64,000 nucleotides of DNA from Collinsella aerofaciens ATCC 25986 (GTDB lineage Bacteria > Actinomycetota > Coriobacteriia > Coriobacteriales > Coriobacteriaceae), in NCBI RefSeq assembly GCF_010509075.1, contig NZ_CP048433.1, positions 1,054,001 to 1,118,000 of the forward strand, written 5' to 3'. This document shows positions 57,736 through 64,000 of this stretch, piece after piece. The translations under genes and the position numbers were made by a program. Below the pieces are notes generated by a model. It had not been told where the DNA came from, did no database searches, and saw only the letters and a program-made list of their open reading frames with translations. Numbering within the stretch: the stretch's first letter is position 1; each line of letters starts with the position of its first letter.

Positions 57736-58350
57736 TTATTGATTGATGCAGTTGGCCACGCGATCAAAATACGAGCAGGCGGCAATATGCTCTGTTATGC
57801 AGCGCTGTCCCTTGACGGTATCGACGTCCCACAGCTCGTAGGCACGCGCCTCGACCAGCACCACGTCGGTACGGTCCTTGAGGATCGAGCCCCCGCCGTC
57901 CTTGCCCTCAAGACGCATGAGCGCATCGAACAGTTCCGCCGGAAAGAGCACCGGACTCGAAGGCTCACCGTTGCACGCAAGACGCACCGGATGCTTGCGG
58001 CCACACTCGTCAAATGCACGAACCATAGCCTCAAAAGAATCCGAACTCACGAGCGGCTGGTCGCCCGGCAAAAAGAGGCAACCTTTCCAGTTGCGTTCGA
58101 CTCCCCACGAAAGGCCCGCACGGACGCTTTCGCTGCGCAGCTCGCCATCGTGCAGCACGCACGGGCAATGCTTGTCCTCGCAAATCTGAGCGACCCCGGG
58201 CCAACGCGTCGAAACCACGACGTCAAAGCCCCGGGGAACCGAATCGATGGTCCGGGCAATCAGCGGCTCGCCATAGATATCGGCAAGCATCTTGTTAGAG
58301 CCAAACCGCTTGCCCTCGCCCGAAGCCATAATGACGCATCCAAGTTTCAT
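57736..58350 (-). CDS. mocA: Molybdenum cofactor cytidylyltransferase MocA-like
   Basis: 204 residues. GCVIMASGEGKRFGSNKMLAD is the nucleotide-binding start of the MobA/MocA group, and LFLPGDQPLVSSDSF is the metal-binding part. MocA makes the cytosine dinucleotide form of molybdenum cofactor for xanthine-dehydrogenase-type enzymes. The ATG at 58350 has GGGGAGG upstream; the longer frame to 58404 does not. E. coli ygfJ is the related gene in the same cluster. Confidence 0.88.
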   Translation of the reverse strand: MKLGCVIMASGEGKRFGSNKMLADIYGEPLIARTIDSVPRGFDVVVSTRWPGVAQICEDKHCPCVLHDGELRSESVRAGLSWGVERNWKGCLFLPGDQPLVSSDSFEAMVRAFDECGRKHPVRLACNGEPSSPVLFPAELFDALMRLEGKDGGGSILKDRTDVVLVEARAYELWDVDTVKGQRCITEHIAACSYFDRVANCINQ

Positions 58351-58437
58351 GGTGATACCTCCCCTGAAACCATCGTACCCATAACTCGCGCCGCGGGCAT
58401 CCACATCGAAAGCGCTTATCCCGCACGCCCGCGATAC

Positions 58438-58478
58438 AAAAAAAGGGGCACCCCGCCGGTTGGCAGAGCGTCCCCTTT
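58438..58478 (-). terminator. Terminator of ygeW
   Basis: On the minus strand AAAGGGG pairs with CCCCTTT in an imperfect stem, followed by TTTTT. It lies 24 bp after the ygeW stop. Confidence 0.75.
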
Positions 58479-58501
58479 ACATGGCTTACCTCAACCCGGC
58501 T

Positions 58502-59704
58502 TTAGGCCTGGAGCCAACGGGCGGTGTTGCGCTCGTCGAGGGCCTTGAGGGTAGCGGCGGGATCGGCAACCTTCTGCAGGAACATCATGGCAGCGATGGC
58601 ATACGGCTTGTAGCTGGCCTCCTTGTACATGCCCACGCGGTGCATGTCGAAGACGTCGGCGTTAACCTCGCCGTGCTCGCAGGAGACACCGGAGATGTCG
58701 GCGGGCAGCGGGTGCATAAAGATGGTGTCCTGGCCGTTGGCAGTCTTCTCCATGAGCTCGGTCGTAGAGCACCAGTCCTGATGGGTGGCGTTCTGGGCGA
58801 GCAGCTCCTTCTCGAGCGCAGCGATGCCGGCGTCGTCGCCCTCGGCGTACAGGTTGGTACGCTTCTCCATGGCGGCAAACGGAGCCCAGCTCTTGGGGAT
58901 CACGATGTCGGCGCCCTCGAAGGCCTCGGCCATGGTGTTGACCTGCTTAAAGGTGGTGCCGGACTCGGCGGCATAGCCCTTGGCGCGCTCGACGACCTCG
59001 GGCATGAGGTCGTAGCCCTCGGGGTGGGCCAGGGTGACGTCCATGCCAAAGCGGGGCAGCAGGCTGATCAGCGACTGCGGGCAGGACAGCGGCTTGCCGT
59101 AAGAGGGCGAATAGGCCCAAGTGACGGCAACCTTCTTGCCCTTGAGGTTCTCGAGGCCGCCAAACTCGCTGATGAGGTAGAGCATGTCGGCAGAGGACTG
59201 CGTGGGGTGGTCGGAATCGGACTGCAGAGAGATGAGCGTGGGACGGTGATCCAGAACGCCGTCCTCGTAGGCCTGCTGCACGGACTCGGAGACCTCGGCC
59301 ATGTAGGCATCGCCCTTGCCGATGTACATGTCGTCGCGGATGCCGATGACGTCGGCCATAAAGGAGATCATGGTAGCGGTCTCGCGGACGGTCTCGCCGT
59401 GAGCGATCTGGGACTTCTTCTCGTCCAGGTCCTGCAGCTCAAGGCCGAGCAGGTTGGCGGCCTTAGAGAAGGAGAAGCGCGTACGGGTGGAGTTGTCGCG
59501 GAACAGGGAGACGGCCAGGCCCGAGTCGAAGATCTTGGACGAAACGTTGTTCTCACGCAGCTCGCGCAGGGCGTCAGCGACGATGTAGAGAGCCTTGAGC
59601 TCATCGGTGGTCTTGTCCCAGGTGTGCAGGAAGTCGCTGCCGTACATACCCTTAAAATCGAGGCCGTTCAGCTGCTCGACGAGTTCGGTAAACTTAGCGT
59701 CCAT
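58502..59704 (-). CDS. ygeW: Knotted carbamoyltransferase YgeW
   Basis: 400 residues. The carbamoyl-phosphate loop SLFRDNSTRTRFSFSKAANL is clear, and ATWAYSPSYGKPL-like VTWAYSPSYGKPL and HPLPADISGVSC mark the YgeW branch, which is distinct from ornithine and aspartate transcarbamoylases. The physiological substrate is not known. It clusters with ygeX, ygeY and hyuA, as in E. coli. A second, ornithine-specific enzyme cannot be excluded from this alone. Confidence 0.9.
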   Translation of the reverse strand: MDAKFTELVEQLNGLDFKGMYGSDFLHTWDKTTDELKALYIVADALRELRENNVSSKIFDSGLAVSLFRDNSTRTRFSFSKAANLLGLELQDLDEKKSQIAHGETVRETATMISFMADVIGIRDDMYIGKGDAYMAEVSESVQQAYEDGVLDHRPTLISLQSDSDHPTQSSADMLYLISEFGGLENLKGKKVAVTWAYSPSYGKPLSCPQSLISLLPRFGMDVTLAHPEGYDLMPEVVERAKGYAAESGTTFKQVNTMAEAFEGADIVIPKSWAPFAAMEKRTNLYAEGDDAGIAALEKELLAQNATHQDWCSTTELMEKTANGQDTIFMHPLPADISGVSCEHGEVNADVFDMHRVGMYKEASYKPYAIAAMMFLQKVADPAATLKALDERNTARWLQA

Positions 59705-59906
59705 GGAAATGTCCTTTCGAAAAGATGAAACGATCGCAATGAGTAGATGTGCTCCGGCATGCGCGTGTGGCTAGAACATGCAGAGCACCATGACGAGGAC
59801 CCGCCACCGTTGAGGAAGCATGGGAGATAACGACCGCGGGCCCCAAGTCAACAGGGGGTGCCGGGGACACAAGCGGCCCCCGGCTCAACAAAATCGAGGA
59901 ATGGGA

Positions 59907-61292
59907 CTAGTCGATCTTGTTGTTGGTCAGACCGGCGCGGAACACGGTGGCGTCGCCATCGGCCTGGCTCGGATCGTAGAGGTTCAGGGCAGCCACGTAC
60001 ATGGCGGCAGCGGTGACCAGGTCGTCCTTGTAGGTGACCTCGTTGGGAGCGTGAGCCTGAGACTCGGCACCCGGGCCAAAGCCCACGCAGGGGATGCCAT
60101 AGCGGCCCTGGATGGAGACGCAGTTCGTGGAGAAGGTCCACTTGTCGCACAGCGGACGACCGATGCGCTTGTCCATGCTGGGCTCGCAGCCGATGCGCTC
60201 GTCACCGAACATGGCCTTGTGGGCGTCGACGAGGGCCTTGACGTGCGGAGCGGTCTCCTTGTTGATCCACGTGGGGAAGTAAGCCTCGGTCTCGTAGACC
60301 TCGCCGGTCCAGGACGGACGGTCGTACATGTACATGGAGACCTTCACGTCGTCGCCGTACTTCTTGGCGGCCGGCAGGTTGCGAATCTCGTCCAGGCAGG
60401 ACTCCCAGGTCTCGCCGGCGGTCATGCGACGGTCGATGGAGATGGCGCAGGAATCAGCCACGGCGCAGCGGCTGGGGCTGGTGTAGAAGATCTGGCTGAC
60501 GGTGCAGGTGCCGCGACCCAGGAAGCGAGCATCCTCGAAGTGCTCGGGATTGTACTTGGGGTCGAGCATCTTGACGAGACCCTTGATGTCGGTCGACTCG
60601 TCGCAGCCGTTGTTGTTGAGGGCGCGGACGTCGGCGATGATGTCGGCCATCTTGTAGATGGCGTTGTCGCCGCGGTCGGGAGCGGAGCCGTGGCAGGAGG
60701 TGCCGTGAACGTCGACGCGGATCTCCATGCGGCCGCGGTGACCGCGGTAGATGCCGCCGTCGGTGGGCTCGGTGGAAATGACGAACTCGGGCTTAATGCC
60801 GTCCTTGTTGTAGATGTACTGCCAGCACATGCCGTCGCAGTCCTCTTCCTGGACGGTGCCGACGACCATGATCTTGTAGCCCTCGGGGATGAGGCCCATG
60901 TCCTTCATCATCTTGGCAGCGTAGGTAGCAGAAGCCATGCCGCCCTCCTGGTCGGAGCCGCCGCGGCCGTAGATGATCTCGTCGGTCTCGTAGCCCTCAT
61001 AGGGATCGGCGTCCCAGTTCTCGATGTTGCCGATGCCGACGGTGTCGATGTGGGAGTCGATGGCGATGATCTTGTCGCCCTCGCCCATAAAGCCCATAAC
61101 GTTGCCCAGGCCGTCGACCTTGACCTCGTCATAGCCAAGGCTCTCCATCTCGGCCTTAATGCAGGCAACAACCTCACCCTCCTCGCAAGACTCAGAGGGG
61201 TGGGAGATCATAGCGCGCAGGAAGCGGGTCATATCAGCACGATGGGACTCAGCAGCAGCCTTGATAGCGTCGAAATCGAGTTCTTTAGCCAT
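59907..61292 (-). CDS. ygeY: YgeY family selenium-linked M20-type hydrolase
   Basis: 461 residues. M20 metallopeptidase motifs: [22 protein letters not shown] and [11 protein letters not shown], then [12 protein letters not shown]. The family is annotated as selenium-metabolism-linked by genome context, and its substrate is unknown. The 202 bp between it and ygeW contain a GC-rich hairpin (about 59852-59877) but no gene. It follows ygeX in the same direction. Confidence 0.92.
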   Translation of the reverse strand: MAKELDFDAIKAAAESHRADMTRFLRAMISHPSESCEEGEVVACIKAEMESLGYDEVKVDGLGNVMGFMGEGDKIIAIDSHIDTVGIGNIENWDADPYEGYETDEIIYGRGGSDQEGGMASATYAAKMMKDMGLIPEGYKIMVVGTVQEEDCDGMCWQYIYNKDGIKPEFVISTEPTDGGIYRGHRGRMEIRVDVHGTSCHGSAPDRGDNAIYKMADIIADVRALNNNGCDESTDIKGLVKMLDPKYNPEHFEDARFLGRGTCTVSQIFYTSPSRCAVADSCAISIDRRMTAGETWESCLDEIRNLPAAKKYGDDVKVSMYMYDRPSWTGEVYETEAYFPTWINKETAPHVKALVDAHKAMFGDERIGCEPSMDKRIGRPLCDKWTFSTNCVSIQGRYGIPCVGFGPGAESQAHAPNEVTYKDDLVTAAAMYVAALNLYDPSQADGDATVFRAGLTNNKID

Positions 61293-61332
61293 TGTTCATA
61301 ACCTTTCAAACGAAGGAATCTACCTGTGAGGT

Positions 61333-61359
61333 GGCGGAGCGATACCTATTTACTCCGCC
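61333..61359 (-). terminator. Intercistronic hairpin between ygeX and ygeY
   Basis: GGCGGAG and CTCCGCC pair around a 13-base loop. There is no U-run, so it may stabilise the mRNA or reduce read-through and is not a full terminator. Confidence 0.5.
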
Positions 61360-61366
61360 CCAACGA

Positions 61367-62581
61367 TTAGCAAGTGGGATATTCGCCTTCCCAAACAATG
61401 CGGCGATACTGGTCGGGATCGGTGTCGCCCTCGGTGGAGAAGCAGAGCACGGAGCTCGTCTTGTCCAGGCCGATGAGTTCCTTGAGCTCGGCGTACTCGG
61501 GATCGAGCATGAGGGTCTCGACCAGGCCGGTGGTCACAGCGCCGGACTCGCCGGAGATGACGCGCGGGTCGCCCTTCTCGGGAGCGCCCAGGGTGCGCAT
61601 GCCGCGAGCGGTGACCCAGTCGGGGCAGGACACGAAGGCGGTGACGTGGTTGCGCAGGATATCCCAGCCCAGAATGTTGGGCTCGCCGCAGCACAGACCG
61701 GCCATGATGGAGGGCATGTCGCCGTCCACGATGCGCGGATCGCCGTCGCCGGCGGCAGCGCCCTTGTACAGACAGGCGGCAGGCGCGCACTCAGCCACGA
61801 CGAAGGTGGGCGGGTTATCGGGATACAGGTTGGTGAAGTAGCCCACCACGGCGCCGGCGAGCGAACCCACGCCAGCCTGGACAAACACGTGCGTCGGGCG
61901 GTTGATGGCCATCTCGCGCAGCTGCTCGGCAGCCTCGGAAGCCATGGTGCCGTAACCCTCCATGATCCAGGACGGGATCTTCTCGTAGCCCTCCCAGGCG
62001 GTGTCCTGAACGATGACGCCGCGCTCGCAGGCGTCGGCCTCGGCAGCGGCCATGCGCACGCACTCGTCGTAGTTGACCTCTTCGATGGTCACCGTTGCGC
62101 CCTCGGCGGCGATGTTATCGAAGCGGGGCTTAGTGGAACCCTTGGGCATGTGAACGACGGCCTTCTGGCCCAGCTTGTTGGCAGCCCATGCCACGCCGCG
62201 GCCATGGTTGCCGTCGGTGGCGGTAAAGAAGGTGGCCTGGCCAAAGTCCTTGGCAAGTTGATCGGAGGTCAGGTAATCGAAGGTGCACTCGGCAACGTCC
62301 TTGCCGGTCTCGTCGGCAATGTAGTTGGCCATGGCAAACGAACCGCCCAGAACCTTAAAGGCGTTGAGGCCAAAGCGATAGCTCTCGTCCTTAACGCACA
62401 GGTTGGACAGGCCCAGGCGCGCAGCCTGGCCGTCCAGGCGGGCAAGCGGAGTGACGGTATATTGGGGGAACGACTGGTGGAAGGCGCGGGCCTTCTTCAC
62501 GTGGTCGAGGCTCATGATTCCCAAGTGCTTGTCATCGCTCTTGGGCATCGTGTTGCTCGCCCACTGGATCTTATCGGCCAT
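61367..62581 (-). CDS. ygeX: Diaminopropionate ammonia-lyase
   Basis: 404 residues. It breaks 2,3-diaminopropionate into pyruvate and two ammonia. A fold-type II PLP enzyme: the lysine that binds PLP is about Lys76 in RFGLNAFKVLGGS, with TDGNHGRGVAWAA and the phosphate loop QAGVGSLAGAV. First gene of the ygeX-ygeY-ygeW-mocA-hyuA run. An A+T-rich, palindrome-bearing region upstream and a divergent regulator suggest inducible control. In E. coli and gut anaerobes this gene belongs to the uric acid/purine degradation locus. Confidence 0.95.
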   Translation of the reverse strand: MADKIQWASNTMPKSDDKHLGIMSLDHVKKARAFHQSFPQYTVTPLARLDGQAARLGLSNLCVKDESYRFGLNAFKVLGGSFAMANYIADETGKDVAECTFDYLTSDQLAKDFGQATFFTATDGNHGRGVAWAANKLGQKAVVHMPKGSTKPRFDNIAAEGATVTIEEVNYDECVRMAAAEADACERGVIVQDTAWEGYEKIPSWIMEGYGTMASEAAEQLREMAINRPTHVFVQAGVGSLAGAVVGYFTNLYPDNPPTFVVAECAPAACLYKGAAAGDGDPRIVDGDMPSIMAGLCCGEPNILGWDILRNHVTAFVSCPDWVTARGMRTLGAPEKGDPRVISGESGAVTTGLVETLMLDPEYAELKELIGLDKTSSVLCFSTEGDTDPDQYRRIVWEGEYPTC

Positions 62582-62673
62582 ACGGTGAACTCCTTAAGTC
62601 CTCTCTTGCCGGCCCCCGCATACGCGTTTCAGCCCATTCCCATTCATGCGACTGAACTTTTATGTGGATGCCA

Positions 62674-62688
62674 AACAAAAAGTTTGTT
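62674..62688. promoter_or_regulatory. Candidate operator between ygeX and its divergent regulator
   Basis: AACAAA AAG TTTGTT is a perfect inverted repeat. Further on lie a palindromic GGTATACC (around 62719) and another TTGTTTGTT. The 277-bp divergent region is A+T-rich compared with its neighbours. Confidence 0.45.
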
Positions 62689-62858
62689 AGTAATGTTCTA
62701 TCACACTTTTTGATTGGTATACCTAACGAATTGTTTGTTGCCGCAATCGGTACTTTTTCGCCGCCGAACGGTCATGAATTGCCTTGTTGATGGATTTGTT
62801 TGCGGTCATGTGTGGTTTATGGCACAGTGAGCCCAAACTAATTTTTAGGAAGGCACCT

Positions 62859-63512
62859 ATGACCCCCGCACAGATTGAGTTTTATAAGCGCCTTGCACAC
62901 GGCCTGGCGCTCCAATTTGGCCCCAACTGCGAAATCGTCGTCCACGATCTGGAGACCGATGACGTGGACCACTCCATCGTAGTGATTGAAAACGGCCACG
63001 TCAGCGGGCGCAAACTGGGTGACGGCCCCAGCCATATCGTGTTTGAGTCCATGCACGAGGGCGCCACCGATGTACACGACCGCGAGCCGTACCTCACTAA
63101 AACCACCGACGGTAAGCTGCTCAAATCGTCGACGATCTTTATCCGCAACGACGAGGGCAAGCCCGTCGGCATTTTGGGCATCAACTTTGACATTACGCTT
63201 ATGAAGGCTTTTGAGCGTTCGCTCGACGCCTTTACCGGCACCGGCGGCACGGGCTATACCGAGCCCGAGCCCATTACCAAGAACATCGGCGACCTGCTCG
63301 AGGACCTGCTGCACGAGTGCGAGCAGTTTGTGGGCAAGCCCGCGGCACTCATGACCAAAGACGAGCGCATTCGTGCCATTGGCTACCTCGACCGTCGCGG
63401 CGCCTTCCTCATTTCCAAGTCGAGCGAGCGCGCCTGCGAGTTCTTTGGCATCTCCAAGTACAGCTTCTATAGCTACCTCAATGAGGCCAAGGCTGCTGCC
63501 GGCGACAAGTAG
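62859..63512 (+). CDS. YheO-type PAS/HTH transcriptional regulator
   Basis: 217 residues from ATG 62859 with AGGAAGG upstream. The N-terminal half is a YheO-like PAS domain (FGPNCEIVVHDL, GKPVGILGINFDI), and the C-terminal 60 residues contain a helix-turn-helix (RGAFLISKSSERACEFFGIS, then KYSFYSYLNEA). DauR, the E. coli-type relative, controls D-arginine use. Its place divergent to ygeX makes it the likely regulator of that operon, with a nitrogen-rich effector inferred. Confidence 0.85.
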   Translation: MTPAQIEFYKRLAHGLALQFGPNCEIVVHDLETDDVDHSIVVIENGHVSGRKLGDGPSHIVFESMHEGATDVHDREPYLTKTTDGKLLKSSTIFIRNDEGKPVGILGINFDITLMKAFERSLDAFTGTGGTGYTEPEPITKNIGDLLEDLLHECEQFVGKPAALMTKDERIRAIGYLDRRGAFLISKSSERACEFFGISKYSFYSYLNEAKAAAGDK

Positions 63513-63595
63513 GCACTCGCCTGGATTGCCCCTCCCCTTTTGGGCGCGAGTTCTGGAAAGCACGAATCCAAGACCGAGCCGCTTGGGAAGTTCCA

Positions 63596-63601
63596 TATAA
63601 T
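63596..63601 (+). promoter_or_regulatory. -10 box of the last gene
   Basis: A perfect TATAAT 35 bp before the ATG at 63636. No good -35 was seen (weak GACCGA-like sequence 17 bp upstream). Confidence 0.5.
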
Positions 63602-63635
63602 CGATGTCATTAGTATTTCGAAAGGATGGAACAGA

Positions 63636-64000
63636 ATGGCGTTGAGCAAGGCATCATGCACCGGTCGCGGATTGATTCCGGCAATTGGTGGACATGTGCA
63701 CCGCATGTTCGATGAGAGTGAAGACGACCTGTTTTCGCTGAGCCTTGACGACGTGATGGATGATCGCCCGTGGACCGCCGACGAACTCATGGGCGGCGGG
63801 GCTCGCCCGTCAAGTCCCAATCCCGCACTTGCGCCTAAGCCCGCATCTGCGCCGACGCCCGCGCCTACGCCCGCACCCACTTCGGCGCCCACGACCGCTC
63901 CCCGCCCCGCAAGCGACCCGTCCGAGACGGCGGCATTTCTCGCTGCGGCGACGCAGGGCAAATCGGCCGACAGCACCGTTATGTACAACGCCCAGCAGTT
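63636..64000 (+). CDS. Proline/alanine-rich protein, partial at the window edge
   Basis: The frame runs from ATG 63636 (SD AAAGGA) to the window end without a stop; at least 121 residues. The start MALSKASCTGRGLIPAIGG and the acidic ESEDDLFSLSLDDVMDDR are followed by a low-complexity Ala/Pro/Thr linker of about 40 residues (APTPAPTPAPTSAPTTAP) and a more ordered part. No domain is recognised, so the function is unknown. An antisense reading in the same place gives only repetitive Ala/Gly and is rejected. Confidence 0.6.
   Translation, partial: MALSKASCTGRGLIPAIGGHVHRMFDESEDDLFSLSLDDVMDDRPWTADELMGGGARPSSPNPALAPKPASAPTPAPTPAPTSAPTTAPRPASDPSETAAFLAAATQGKSADSTVMYNAQQ

Noticed and set aside
56353-58548. 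731-codon open frame on the plus strand
   Set aside because: Antisense to hyuA and mocA, which have clear motifs; composition is that of a shadow frame.

Overview
The window looks like a chromosomal segment of a high-G+C, anaerobic, gut-type actinobacterium of the class Coriobacteriia, most probably Collinsella or a close relative. This is an inference from gene content and order: secA-prfB-ftsE-ftsX-smpB synteny, actinobacterial-type release factor 2, zinc-type S14 and L36, alanine-rich tails on ribosomal proteins, the YgeX/YgeY/YgeW selenium-linked nitrogen cluster, and many dispersed palindromic repeats. No 16S gene is present to confirm it.

Layout. 1-21.3 kb, almost all on the minus strand, is a housekeeping block: secA, prfB, a YitT membrane protein, a split transketolase, ftsE, ftsX, rnr, and at the far left edge the start of smpB. 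It is interrupted by a MurNAc catabolic operon (RpiR-type regulator, murQ, murP, mupG), a serine recombinase, a VanZ-like protein, a Spx/ArsC protein and two tRNA genes (Glu, Gln). 21.5-28.8 kb is an accessory island between two 67-bp direct repeats. It holds a minus-strand operon of a tandem ABC permease, an ABC ATPase, a permease-ATPase fusion and a small secreted tyrosine-rich peptide. Divergent from this is a DUF2975-like membrane protein with an HTH regulator, followed by a decapitated tyrosine integrase. 28.9-43.5 kb is mixed metabolism: an ACT protein, citrate synthase, two Cof-type HAD phosphatases, adenine deaminase, tyrS, a U32 peptidase, a class A PBP, argR, a glycosyltransferase and truA. 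43.5-53.3 kb is the alpha and distal spc ribosomal region (rplQ back to rplE). It stops abruptly at rplE, with no rplX or rplN upstream. 53.5-63.5 kb is a purine/selenium-molybdenum cluster: xdhC, yqeB, yqeC, hyuA, mocA, ygeW, ygeY, ygeX and a divergent YheO-type regulator. A partial proline/alanine-rich ORF closes the window.

How the genes work together. The mur operon would import and split MurNAc-containing cell-wall fragments. The yge/yqe cluster plus adenine deaminase fits anaerobic purine and amino-nitrogen degradation, with XdhC, MocA, YqeB and YqeC maturing a molybdenum hydroxylase that is not itself in the window. The most unusual content is the ABC/peptide island and at least four families of palindromic or stop-codon-abutting intergenic repeats. 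These sit at the points where conserved synteny is broken, and several genes also have structured leaders.
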